Shown here one piece after another: positions 29,634 to 37,343 of a stretch of DNA of 52,805 bases. Location of the stretch: NCBI GenBank assembly GCA_030532425.1, contig JAUNLD010000014.1, forward strand, positions 1-52,805, written 5' to 3'. This DNA is from Lautropia sp. (GTDB lineage: Bacteria; Pseudomonadota; Gammaproteobacteria; Burkholderiales; Burkholderiaceae_E). Both the position numbers and the translations under genes were made by a program. Position 1 is the first letter of the stretch, and every line of letters begins with the position of its first letter. The notes below the pieces were generated by a model. It was not told the origin of the DNA, made no database searches, and saw only the letters and a program-made list of their open reading frames with translations.

Positions 29634-30815
29634 ATGAAATTCAAACGACTGGCCGAGCTCGACCTGAAAGGCAAGAAGGTCTTCATCCGCAGCGACTTCA
29701 ACGTGCCGCTGGATGACAAGCGCAACATCACCGATGACACCCGGATCCGCGCCTCGGTGCCCGCCATCAAGACCGCGCTGGACAAGGGTGCAGCCGTGAT
29801 GGTGACCTCGCACCTGGGCCGCCCCAAGGAGGGTGAGTTCAAGCCGGAAGATTCGCTGGCCCCGGTGGCCAGGCGTCTGGAAGAGCTGCTGGGCGTGCCG
29901 GTGCGGCTGCAGGCCGACTGGGTGGATGGCGGCTTCGACCTGGCCCCCGGCGACGTGGTGGTGCTGGAGAACACCCGCTGCAACAAGGGTGAGAAGAAGG
30001 ATGACGAGGCCCTGGCGAAGAAGTACGCGGCGCTGTGCGACGTGTACGTGAACGACGCCTTCGGCACCGCCCACCGCGCCGAGGCTTCCACCCACGGCAT
30101 CGCCCGCTTTGCACCCGTGGCTGCGGCCGGTCCGCTGCTGGCCGCCGAGCTGGATGCGCTGGGCAAGGCCCTGCACAACCCGGCCAAGCCGATGGTGGCG
30201 ATCGTGGCCGGTTCCAAGGTCTCGACCAAGCTCACCATCCTCGACTCGCTGGCCGACAAGGTCGACAACCTGATCGTCGGTGGCGGCATCGCCAACACCT
30301 TCATGCTGGCAGCCGGCCTGCCCATCGGCAAGTCGCTGGCCGAACCCGATCTGGTCGACGACGCCAAGAAGATCATCGAGAAGATGAAGGCTCGTGGTGC
30401 CGAGGTGCCCATCCCCGAGGATGTGGTGGTGGCCAGCGAGTTCAAGGCCGATGCACCGGCCACCGTCAAGGACGCCAGGGATGTCGGCCCCGACGACATG
30501 ATCCTGGACATCGGCCCGAAGACGGCCGCGAAGCTGGCCGAGCAGCTGAAGGCTGCCGGCACCATCGTCTGGAACGGCCCGGTCGGCGTTTTCGAGTTCG
30601 ACGCCTTCGCCAAGGGCACCGAAGTTCTGGCCCGTGCCATTGCCGAGTCGAAGGGCTTCTCGATTGCCGGCGGTGGTGACACGCTGGCCGCGATCGCCAA
30701 GTTCGGCATCACCGACCAGATCAGCTACATCTCCACCGGTGGTGGCGCCTTCCTCGAGTTCCTCGAAGGTCGCACGCTGCCGGCCGTGGCAGCGCTGGAG
30801 GCGGCTGCCGGCTGA
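29634..30815 (+). CDS. pgk: phosphoglycerate kinase
   Basis: Transfers phosphate between 1,3-bisphosphoglycerate and ADP. The 393-residue protein shows [15 protein letters not shown], the substrate-binding [37 protein letters not shown], and the nucleotide-binding [10 protein letters not shown] with the C-terminal [12 protein letters not shown]. The start at 29634 has GGAGG 5 nt upstream and matches the family N-terminus; an upstream in-frame start at 29538 is not supported. A strong terminator follows, ending the tkt-gap-pgk block here. Confidence 0.97.
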   Translation: MKFKRLAELDLKGKKVFIRSDFNVPLDDKRNITDDTRIRASVPAIKTALDKGAAVMVTSHLGRPKEGEFKPEDSLAPVARRLEELLGVPVRLQADWVDGGFDLAPGDVVVLENTRCNKGEKKDDEALAKKYAALCDVYVNDAFGTAHRAEASTHGIARFAPVAAAGPLLAAELDALGKALHNPAKPMVAIVAGSKVSTKLTILDSLADKVDNLIVGGGIANTFMLAAGLPIGKSLAEPDLVDDAKKIIEKMKARGAEVPIPEDVVVASEFKADAPATVKDARDVGPDDMILDIGPKTAAKLAEQLKAAGTIVWNGPVGVFEFDAFAKGTEVLARAIAESKGFSIAGGGDTLAAIAKFGITDQISYISTGGGAFLEFLEGRTLPAVAALEAAAG

Positions 30816-30835
30816 GGCTGTCCGGTTGTTGTGAA

Positions 30836-30882
30836 AAAAGGCCGACATCTCCGGTGTGGGGCTGTCGGCCTTTTCGTTTTTT
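30836..30882 (+). terminator. intrinsic terminator after pgk
   Basis: AAAAGGCCGACA (30836-30847) and TGTCGGCCTTTT (30863-30874) form a perfect 12-bp stem followed by CGTTTTTT. This is a textbook intrinsic terminator 20 nt after the pgk stop, and its A-tract also makes it usable on the other strand. Confidence 0.9.
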
Positions 30883-31066
30883 GGCACCCTCGGCTGTGTA
30901 TCCGCCCGCCAGGTGTGACCGGGGGCTGGCAAATTGGTTCAGGTCGTGCTGCTTCGGCCGTCGGGCAGCCAGTCCTGACCGGATGTATGGCGCGAGGGTG
31001 ATAAGGACGTACAATGGCAGGCATGCACTGTAATGGTCACCTTCGGTGGCCGAGGGCGGAGCGGAC

Positions 31067-31303
31067 ATGGGTGAGTCTCTGAAAAGCTGGATGGATCGCC
31101 TGTTCCCGTGGCGAGCGGCCGAGCGCGCCGCACAGCGGGAGCGCGACGCTCGTCTGAATGCCCTGATAGAAAATTCCTATCAAAATATCAGGGTTGTGGG
31201 GAGAGGGACGATCCAGATCGACCCGGAGGAAGTGGTCAACTCCTGGCAGTTCCAGCAGGCAAGGGAACAGGCCAGAGAGATCGTGGCGTCTTCTGCCCGT
31301 TAA
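31067..31303 (+). CDS. small conserved-looking hypothetical protein
   Basis: A 78-residue protein I do not recognise. It has an amphipathic, strongly charged N-terminal helix (LKSWMDRLFPWRAAERAAQ), a short beta-like core (NIRVVGRGTIQIDPEEVV) and a C-terminal helix. No signal peptide. The start at 31067 has GGAG 5 nt upstream. It lies 18 nt before the next gene and probably forms a two-gene unit with it. Confidence 0.6.
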   Translation: MGESLKSWMDRLFPWRAAERAAQRERDARLNALIENSYQNIRVVGRGTIQIDPEEVVNSWQFQQAREQAREIVASSAR

Positions 31304-31321
31304 TCATCGGTCAGGGAAGCG

Positions 31322-32224
31322 GTGATTGCGACGCTCCTGATCCCGATTCTGGTGGCGGGCTTCTTTGCCTGCCATATCCATCCAGTCGAGTCTTACCGCT
31401 TGCACCGCTACGAGGGGCAATACCTTTACCTGAAAAGTGCCGAGCTGGGCTTCAAGTGCTTTGCCATTGCCTGCGCGATGCTGGCGGCGCTTTACGGCGT
31501 GTGCCGCTTGTTGTCCTGGGCTGTGCATCTCCTTTGGGGCGGCAATGCGGTCGGTACCCTGGAGCGCGCCTGGTCGGCCATCATTCATCTCATGCAGGGG
31601 CTGGGCGCCGAGACACCTGCCAAAGCCAACGAGCAGGCCTGGATTTTTCTGCTGTCTCTGCTGACCTGGGGCGCTGCCTACGTGCTCAAGGCCTTTGCCT
31701 TGCGGCGGCTGGGACGACGCTTTGGCCAGACAGCGGTTGAGACTGCCATCCCCCTTCATGCCGATGCGCTTGAAGCGGATGCAGAGCATCCTGCTGATTC
31801 CGATGAGAAGGGGCTGACTGATGCCAGCGCGGCATCCAGAGGGCCTCGGAAGACGCTGGCCGACCTTCGCGTACATGTCATCGGCGAAATCCTTCAGGAC
31901 AGCCCGCTTGATCGCCTGCTGTTTCGGCTGTCGCTGGAGAAGGACAAGTTTGCGATGCTTGTCATGAATGATCGTAAGGTTTATGTGGGGAAGGTGATTG
32001 ATCTGGGCGAACCTTCCGCCACCAGCGGCATGGATCAGGACATTCTCATCATCCCGCTGATGAGCGGATATCGGGACAAGGACACCCTGAAAGTCCACTT
32101 CACCACGCATTACAGCGAGGTCGATGCCAGCATTCATCTGGCCTTGAGACAGGACGCCATCGTATCGGTGACGGAGTTCGACTTCCGTGCCTATCGTCAA
32201 TGGAACCCGCCGCTGCCGGCTTGA
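31322..32224 (+). CDS. membrane protein of unknown function
   Basis: A 300-residue protein not matched to any family I know. It has three hydrophobic segments (about residues 1-16, 43-68 and 108-124), then an acidic linker and a soluble C-terminal domain with RVHVIGEILQDSPLDRLLF, FAMLVMNDRKVYVGKVIDLGE and ILIIPLMSGYRDKDTLKVHF. The last part reads like a small beta-barrel that reports or binds something at the inner face of the membrane. The start is GTG after AGGGAAG. Coupled to the preceding small gene by an 18-nt gap. Confidence 0.65.
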   Translation: MIATLLIPILVAGFFACHIHPVESYRLHRYEGQYLYLKSAELGFKCFAIACAMLAALYGVCRLLSWAVHLLWGGNAVGTLERAWSAIIHLMQGLGAETPAKANEQAWIFLLSLLTWGAAYVLKAFALRRLGRRFGQTAVETAIPLHADALEADAEHPADSDEKGLTDASAASRGPRKTLADLRVHVIGEILQDSPLDRLLFRLSLEKDKFAMLVMNDRKVYVGKVIDLGEPSATSGMDQDILIIPLMSGYRDKDTLKVHFTTHYSEVDASIHLALRQDAIVSVTEFDFRAYRQWNPPLPA

Positions 32225-32275
32225 TTGCATCCACTTTGATATCCTCCCGAAGAACCGTCAAACCCGGAGGAGACG

Positions 32276-32659
32276 ATGAGCCAACAGGACCATGACGCCG
32301 GCATGGCGCGCCGCACGCAGGTGATGGGCGAAGCCTTTGTGGCGCGGGCAATGCAGTCGGCTGACGAGTTTTCGGCGCCGCTACAGGCGTGGATCAATGA
32401 GCATGCCTGGGGCAGCACCTGGCAGCGCGAGGGCATCGACCTGAAGACGCGCAGCCTGTGTACCTGTGCGATGCTGGCGGCGCTGGGGCGCAGCACCGAG
32501 CTGAAGGGGCATATCCGTGGTGCGCTCAACAATGGCGCCCGCGTCGAGGAAATCCGCGAGGTGTTGCTGCACACTGCCGTCTACGCGGGCGCGCCGGCGG
32601 CAGTGGAGGCATTTCGCAGTGCCCGCGAGGTGCTGGACGAGATGGGCTTGTTGCGCTGA
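32276..32659 (+). CDS. carboxymuconolactone decarboxylase family protein
   Basis: A 127-residue AhpD-like fold protein. It shows LKTRSLCTCAMLAALGRSTELKGHIRGALNNG and REVLLHTAVYAGAPAAVEAF, the pattern of 4-carboxymuconolactone decarboxylase (PcaC). CGGAGGAGACG precedes the ATG. No other protocatechuate-pathway genes are nearby, so a genuine PcaC role is uncertain; an orphan CMD-domain decarboxylase or hydroperoxide-type enzyme is equally possible. The CxxC of peroxidase AhpD is not present in canonical form. Confidence 0.82.
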   Translation: MSQQDHDAGMARRTQVMGEAFVARAMQSADEFSAPLQAWINEHAWGSTWQREGIDLKTRSLCTCAMLAALGRSTELKGHIRGALNNGARVEEIREVLLHTAVYAGAPAAVEAFRSAREVLDEMGLLR

Positions 32660-32745
32660 CCCGAGCAGCGGCGCATCACGCGGCCTGTCTGGAAGGGGGC
32701 CATGGGGGGCTACCTGCCTTGCCGTGGCCTGTGCCCCCGGCGCAA

Positions 32746-33342
32746 TCAGAGTTCGATGCCGCAGGAGATCGTGGCGACATCGTTCGTGGCGGGATGACCC
32801 TGCTTGACTTCGATGTTCAGCTTTTCGTCATACTGGACGTTGAAATTGAAGCCGATGGAGCTTGCTGTTCCCCTTTCCCCGCCACCTGCCGCAGCCCAGG
32901 CGATGATGTAACCAAGGGGAGATGTGCCCGAAATCGGTGAATACGTGGCCTTGGTGAAGGCGGAGGCCGTGTAGGGAGGCACGGATTGAAAGTGCAGGGC
33001 ACCACGGGAGGCTTCCACGGCACCATTGTCGCTGATCTTGACGGTACAGCTTTCCTGGGTGAAGAGATCGGTGCCGGTGTAGGTACCGGTGAGGCATCGG
33101 CTGGCCTCGGGTGACTGGCTGCCGATCACCGTCGGGCATGAATTGAAACGTGCAATGGCAGCGGCCTTTCGTGCCGCCGCATCCTGTGCGGTGGCGCCGG
33201 CATGAGGCCCTGCCGGGGTGCTGGTGTTATCGAGCTTGCTGGTATTGTCCGTGGCTGGCGAGGCCGGCGATCCGCCTCCACCACCGCCACCACAGGCGGC
33301 CAGCAGGCTCAGCGCGAACAGGGAAATCAGGGTCTTTTTCAT
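32746..33342 (-). CDS. putative lipoprotein, paralogue A
   Basis: A 198-residue protein of unknown function with a clear lipobox (MKKTLISLFALSLLAACGGGG), a Gly/Ser/Asn-rich linker, and a soluble domain. The domain has four cysteines in contexts shared with the neighbouring gene: SCP, RCLTGTYTGTD, TQESCTV and TISCGIEL at the end. The cysteines probably form disulfides in the periplasm or at the surface. It lies 33 nt downstream of paralogue B on the same strand and the two probably arose by tandem duplication. Confidence 0.75.
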   Translation of the reverse strand: MKKTLISLFALSLLAACGGGGGGGSPASPATDNTSKLDNTSTPAGPHAGATAQDAAARKAAAIARFNSCPTVIGSQSPEASRCLTGTYTGTDLFTQESCTVKISDNGAVEASRGALHFQSVPPYTASAFTKATYSPISGTSPLGYIIAWAAAGGGERGTASSIGFNFNVQYDEKLNIEVKQGHPATNDVATISCGIEL

Positions 33343-33375
33343 GATGGGTGTCTTGATTTCGAGAGAGAAGGCAGC

Positions 33376-33966
33376 TCAGTGCGGAATGTGGCAGCTGACC
33401 GAGCCGGTGGAGCCCGTGGTGGTGTTCTTGTAGAAGACTTCGATCAGCAGCAGGTCGTTGCCCTTTTCGTTGTAGCTCAGGCGTGCGTCGTTGCTGATGG
33501 TGCCGCCCACGGTGCGCTTGGCCGTCCAGTTGAGCAGATAGGCAGCCGTATTGCTGGAGTTGTTGCCGTTGTCGGCGCTGTTGCCGTTGTTGCCCGTGCT
33601 GCCCAAACGGATCTTGGCGTAGTCCACCGAGGTGGGGTTGCTGGTCTGGATGCTCAGCGTGTTGCCGCGTTGCGCCTTGATGGCCCCTGCCGGTTCGATC
33701 CTGATGCTGCAACTTTCCTGCGTGCGGGTATCGGTACCGTTGTAGCTGCCGGCCAGGCAGCTGGTGACGCCGCTCACGCTGGTGATGGTGAAGGGGCAGG
33801 CATCCAGTCGTGCCTTGACGCCGCTGTTCTGCCCATTTTGCTGATTCTGTCCGCCGATGCCGGCGTTGGGGGCCGACGGGTTGTCATGGTTGCCGGCATT
33901 GTCACCGCCACCGCCACAGGCGGCCAGTGTGCCCACAAAGAGCAGGGAAATCAGCGATTTGTTCAT
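33376..33966 (-). CDS. putative lipoprotein, paralogue B
   Basis: A 196-residue predicted lipoprotein (MNKSLISLLFVGTLAACGGGG) homologous to its downstream neighbour. Shared features are ACP, SCLAGSYNGTDTRTQESCSI and a C-terminal VSCHIPH, so the four-cysteine layout is kept while the middle has diverged and gained Asn/Gly repeats (GNNGNSADNGNNSSN). GAGG precedes the ATG. Function unknown. Confidence 0.75.
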   Translation of the reverse strand: MNKSLISLLFVGTLAACGGGGDNAGNHDNPSAPNAGIGGQNQQNGQNSGVKARLDACPFTITSVSGVTSCLAGSYNGTDTRTQESCSIRIEPAGAIKAQRGNTLSIQTSNPTSVDYAKIRLGSTGNNGNSADNGNNSSNTAAYLLNWTAKRTVGGTISNDARLSYNEKGNDLLLIEVFYKNTTTGSTGSVSCHIPH

Positions 33967-33990
33967 GAGCCTCGTCTCAGGGTCAGGAAA

Positions 33991-34010
33991 GACACGGGAT
34001 AATCCGTGTC
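33991..34010 (-). terminator. hairpin just upstream of the lipoprotein pair
   Basis: GACACGG (33991-33997) and CCGTGTC (34004-34010) form a perfect 7-bp stem with a 6-nt loop; on the minus strand TTTCC follows. It may terminate the eamA transcript, or act as an operator because it lies 25 nt before the lipoprotein B start codon. Confidence 0.4.
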
Positions 34011-34105
34011 AGTCTACGCACCATCCGGGACGCGCTGTGTGTGATGAAGTCGCCACGCATCGGCATTTTCATCGAATGGCGGTGGCGGGCTGATGACCGG
34101 TGGCT

Positions 34106-34151
34106 CCCGGTGCAATCAGGCTTCGATGCCACAGGGGACCGTGGCCATATC
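34106..34151 (-). pseudogene. 3'-end relic of a third lipoprotein paralogue
   Basis: These 46 bp match 32736-32781, the 3' end and downstream flank of lipoprotein paralogue A, at about 38 of 46 positions by hand alignment. On the minus strand they encode DMATVPCGIEA and a stop at 34116-34118, against DVATISCGIEL in the intact gene. The rest of the gene is missing; the eamA coding region begins 35 bp beyond. It is therefore a deletion or duplication scar. Confidence 0.65.
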
Positions 34152-34186
34152 AGGGGGTGGTGTGGGCTTGATGGGGCAGGGCGCTG

Positions 34187-35125
34187 TCAGCGGGCAGATG
34201 TTCTGGTCCGAACTGGCCAGGTGATGCAGATCAGGCAGGCAAAGATCAGCAGCACCCCCACCCAGCCGGTACCCGAGAGGCGCTCGCCCAGCAGCAGCGC
34301 GGCCAGGGCGGCAGCCACCACCGGTTCCAGCAGGGTGAGGGCGGTGGCGGTGCTGGCCGTGATGCGGGCCAGGCCATAGCCAAAGCAGACATAGCCCAGA
34401 AACATCGGCACCAGCGCCATGTAGAGGCCGACCGCCGCGTTGTTCCAGCTGGCCAGAAAGGGGGCGCCGGTGGCCAGCAGCACCGGCATCAGCATCAGCC
34501 CGCCCAGGCCGAAGGTGGCGCCCATCGCTGCCCGGCCGGGGATATGGCGCAGCATCAGCCGCCGCGTTGCCCACGAGTAAAAGGCATAGGCCAGGCCGGC
34601 CAGCAGGCCGAGCAGGATGCCCAGGCCAGGGTTGGCGTGCATGCCCCCATCAGCGCTGCCATGTCTGCCGGCTACGCTCAGCAGCGCCATGCCGGTCACA
34701 CCCAGGAGTGCTCCCAGCCACCAGCGCCGGCTGGGGCGCAGCCCGTCCAGCACCATCTCGATCAGTGCCGACAGCAGCGGTGCCGAGCCGATTGTGACCA
34801 CCGTGCCCACGGTGACGCCGGCCAGCCGCATCGAGCCATAGAAGGCCAGCGGATAGACGGCTACCGCCAGTGCGCCGGCCAGCAGCCAGCGCCATTGCTG
34901 GCGCAGGGCCTGGGCGTGGCGGGCAATCGGGCGAAGAGCGATGCCGGCCTGAAGCAGGCCACCCACGCCCATGGCAGCAGCACCGATGGCGGCCGGGCTG
35001 AGCTGGGGGGCATGGGCGGCCGAGACGCCGGTGGTGCCCCAGAGGATGGCGGCCATCAGCACGCCGGCAACGCCGGCGAGGTGTTGCGCTCTTGACGCGG
35101 TGGAAGAAGCAGACAGGGTATTCAT
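34187..35125 (-). CDS. EamA-family (DMT) transporter
   Basis: A 312-residue inner-membrane protein with about ten hydrophobic segments in two EamA repeats. The first opens with AGVLMAAILWGTTGVSA, and the second closes with STATALTLLEPVVAAALAALLLGERLS, the signature of the drug/metabolite transporter superfamily. It probably exports amino acids or other small metabolites; the substrate is not readable. The start at 35125 gives the usual length; a longer frame to 35230 lacks support. Ribosome-binding site weak. Confidence 0.88.
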   Translation of the reverse strand: MNTLSASSTASRAQHLAGVAGVLMAAILWGTTGVSAAHAPQLSPAAIGAAAMGVGGLLQAGIALRPIARHAQALRQQWRWLLAGALAVAVYPLAFYGSMRLAGVTVGTVVTIGSAPLLSALIEMVLDGLRPSRRWWLGALLGVTGMALLSVAGRHGSADGGMHANPGLGILLGLLAGLAYAFYSWATRRLMLRHIPGRAAMGATFGLGGLMLMPVLLATGAPFLASWNNAAVGLYMALVPMFLGYVCFGYGLARITASTATALTLLEPVVAAALAALLLGERLSGTGWVGVLLIFACLICITWPVRTRTSAR

Positions 35126-35551
35126 CGGTGGGGGATCCAGGTCTGAAAGGCGTGGGGGCCGGAACGGTGCGGCTCCTTCATCGAGCGAACTTGTGTGTTG
35201 CCCCCGCTGCTTGCGCCATTGCTGGGCCATGATAGCTGTGACCGGTCATGAACCGCGTGCGCTGCGCTCAGTTGTCGGCATCGTGATGCCCGCCGACCGC
35301 GCTTCCGAAGGATGAGGCGGGTGTCTGGCGGATGGGGGGCGGGCGGTGTACCTGTGCTGTGCCCAGCGGCCTGTGCCAGCAGGCCAGCCGCCAGGTGCTG
35401 AGCCTCGGCCACGCACTGGCCGTGGCCTTCCAGGCCGGCACGGACGATGGTACCCTCCAGCAGAAAGGTTGGCGTGATCGCCATAGGGCTTGAACACCGT
35501 CAGCACCCGTGTGGCCGGGGCGTGTGCCTGGTACAGCCCCCGGTGCCCGGA
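35126..35551. other. intergenic region upstream of eamA
   Basis: These 426 bp lie between the hemN stop and the eamA start. A minus-strand open frame (35122-35484, 120 codons, starting MAITPTFLLEGTIVRAG) crosses it, but it overlaps the eamA start, has no recognisable domain and reads as low-complexity after 50 residues, so I do not call it. No promoter stood out. Confidence 0.4.
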
Positions 35552-37105
35552 TCAGCGCTTGGCTTCGCCCGGTTCGGGCCGGCGTGTGGACGGAAGGGGA
35601 AAGCGCGTCATCGGCATGACGGTGGTGCTGGCGTGCAGCGACGATGACGGGCAGGCCGAGTGGCTGGCCAGGTGACCGGGCAGCAGCGATGGATCATCGG
35701 CCTGATGTGCCTGCGTCTGCGTCTGCGCCTGTACCTGCGCCTGGCGGCGGCGCTGGGCGTGGCGGTCGAAGATCATGGCGATGCTGCGCAGGAAGTAACG
35801 CCCTTCGTCGCTGACGCGGATGCCATCCGGCTGCTGGATGACGAGGCCAGCGGCGATGAAGCGTTGCAGCCCGGCAATTTCGGGCTGGAAATAGGTGTGG
35901 GCGTCGATGCCGAAGCGTTGGCCAAAGGCGGCAAAATCAATACGCCCCTGGCACATCAGTTCCATGATGACCTCGCGCTGCACATGGTCGTCGCCTTGCA
36001 GCTCGATGCCGCGGGCCGTGGCCAGCTGGCCGGTTTCGATGGCCTGGCGCCAGGCCTTCAGCTCGCGATGATTCTGCGAGTAGGCACCGCCGATGGCACT
36101 GATCGACGACACGCCCAGACCGATCAGGTCGTCGCCGGGCATGGCGGTGTAACCCATGAAGTTGCGGCGCAGGCGCCCCTCGGTCAGGGCCACGGCCAGA
36201 TCATCATCGGCCAGGGCAAAATGGTCCATGCCGATATGTTTGTAGCCGTACTCATTCAGTTTGCTGATGGCCAAGTGCACCATCTGCATCCGCAGCGTCT
36301 GATCGGGCAGGTCTTCGGTGCGGATCAGCCGTTGGGCCTTGAAGCGTGAAGGCAGATGGGCGTAGCCGTAGATGGCCATCCGGCCGGGACGCAGCTGGAC
36401 GATGCGATCCAGGGTGTGGGCCAGGCTGGCCAGTGTCTGTCGCGGCAGGCCGTAGACCAGGTCGATGTTGATCGAGCGAAAGCCCAGCCGGTGGGCCTCT
36501 GTCATCATCGCCTCGATCATCGATTCGGGCTGGATGCGGTGGATGGCCTGTTGCACGGCCGGGTCCAGGTCCTGTACGCCGAAGCTGACACGGTCAAAGC
36601 CCATCGTGCGGATGTTTTCCAGGCGCCGGGCATCGACGGTGCGCGGATCGACCTCGATCGAGCGCTCGGCGTCGTTGCAGAAACCGAAGGTGTCGTCCAG
36701 GGTCCTCAGCAGGGTGGCCAGCTGCTCATCCGACAGGAAGGTGGGAGTGCCGCCGCCCAGGTGCAGTTGCGAAATACGGACATCTTTCTGCAAATGGGAC
36801 GCATACAGCCGTATTTCTTGCTGTAATGTTTCCAGATAGTGTCCTGCACGTGAAAAGTCACGGGTGCCGATACGGTTACAGGCACAATAGTGGCAGATGG
36901 ATTCGCAGAAAGGGATGTGGACATAGACCGTGACCGGCTTGCCCGGTTGCCGCAGGGCGCGGTCTTTCAGCCACCAGGCCTGTCGGCTGGCGTCAAAGCC
37001 GTCAGAAAAATGGTCGGCCGTAGGATAAGAGGTATAACGCGGTCCCGGTTGGTCGAACGTCCGGATCCGCGCCAAGGTGGGCATCTGGTCCATGTCGCAA
37101 AGCAT
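35552..37105 (-). CDS. hemN: oxygen-independent coproporphyrinogen III oxidase (radical SAM)
   Basis: Expected to convert coproporphyrinogen III to protoporphyrinogen IX without oxygen, supplying heme under microaerobic growth. The 517-residue protein has GPRYTSYPTADHF, the radical-SAM cluster motif CESICHYCACN (CxxxCxxC), LHLGGGTPTFLS and GFDRVSFGVQDLDP. The C-terminus is unusual: after SIAMIFDRHAQ comes a roughly 65-residue tail of Gln/Ala/Thr repeats followed by a Ser/Pro-rich stretch, where E. coli HemN (457 residues) ends. Start 37105 or 37093; neither has a good ribosome-binding site. It diverges from fnr with an FNR-like box between them. Confidence 0.94.
   Translation of the reverse strand: MLCDMDQMPTLARIRTFDQPGPRYTSYPTADHFSDGFDASRQAWWLKDRALRQPGKPVTVYVHIPFCESICHYCACNRIGTRDFSRAGHYLETLQQEIRLYASHLQKDVRISQLHLGGGTPTFLSDEQLATLLRTLDDTFGFCNDAERSIEVDPRTVDARRLENIRTMGFDRVSFGVQDLDPAVQQAIHRIQPESMIEAMMTEAHRLGFRSINIDLVYGLPRQTLASLAHTLDRIVQLRPGRMAIYGYAHLPSRFKAQRLIRTEDLPDQTLRMQMVHLAISKLNEYGYKHIGMDHFALADDDLAVALTEGRLRRNFMGYTAMPGDDLIGLGVSSISAIGGAYSQNHRELKAWRQAIETGQLATARGIELQGDDHVQREVIMELMCQGRIDFAAFGQRFGIDAHTYFQPEIAGLQRFIAAGLVIQQPDGIRVSDEGRYFLRSIAMIFDRHAQRRRQAQVQAQTQTQAHQADDPSLLPGHLASHSACPSSSLHASTTVMPMTRFPLPSTRRPEPGEAKR
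35708..35743. repeat. imperfect hexanucleotide tandem repeat inside hemN
   Basis: Six adjacent 6-bp units (TGCCTG, CGTCTG, CGTCTG, CGCCTG, TACCTG, CGCCTG) run from 35708 to 35743. On the hemN strand they encode alternating Gln with Ala, Val or Thr. Being a multiple of three, copy changes would keep the reading frame. Confidence 0.7.
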
Positions 37106-37128
37106 GGTCTGTTTGTCGCGTTGCAGCT

Positions 37129-37142
37129 TTGACCATTGTCAA
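37129..37142. promoter_or_regulatory. FNR box between hemN and fnr
   Basis: TTGAC-CATT-GTCAA is a perfect palindrome in the FNR layout (TTGAT-N4-ATCAA). It overlaps the -35 element of the fnr promoter, the placement expected for autorepression. Its centre is about 30 nt before the hemN start at 37105, so its effect on hemN is unclear. Confidence 0.8.
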
Positions 37143-37156
37143 CGCTTTCCTATAAT
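37129..37156 (+). promoter_or_regulatory. fnr promoter
   Basis: TTGACC (37129-37134) and a perfect TATAAT (37151-37156) are separated by 16 nt. This is the best sigma-70 match in the window. Transcription would start near 37163, leaving a leader of about 180 nt. Confidence 0.75.
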
Positions 37157-37222
37157 CTGCGTTCCTGTTGTAATGGCCCGTCTCGTGCTCCTGATGGATG
37201 TTGCCCATAGACGATAAGCCTC

Positions 37223-37274
37223 GCGCAGCGCTAGCCCTTATGCCGTGCAGCTGCGTGCTGTAGGTTTTTTTTTT
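37223..37274 (+). promoter_or_regulatory. possible attenuator in the fnr leader
   Basis: TGCAGC (37246-37251) pairs with GCTGTA (37257-37262), giving a 6-bp stem with one G-U pair, followed by GG and ten T residues (37265-37274). This looks like a weak intrinsic terminator. An upstream segment GCGCAGC (37223-37229) can instead pair with GCTGCGT (37250-37256), which would break the terminator stem. The two folds are mutually exclusive. No effector is suggested by the sequence. Confidence 0.4.
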
Positions 37275-37343
37275 AGGTAAACCCGGTGCTGGGCCTGCCC
37301 CACCCGGAAACGCGTAGCAATTCTGCATAACGAGGTATCGGTC

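Noticed and set aside
35122..35484. A 120-codon minus-strand frame before eamA
   Set aside because: Its first 50 residues look protein-like, but there is no domain, the remainder is low-complexity, and it overlaps the eamA start.
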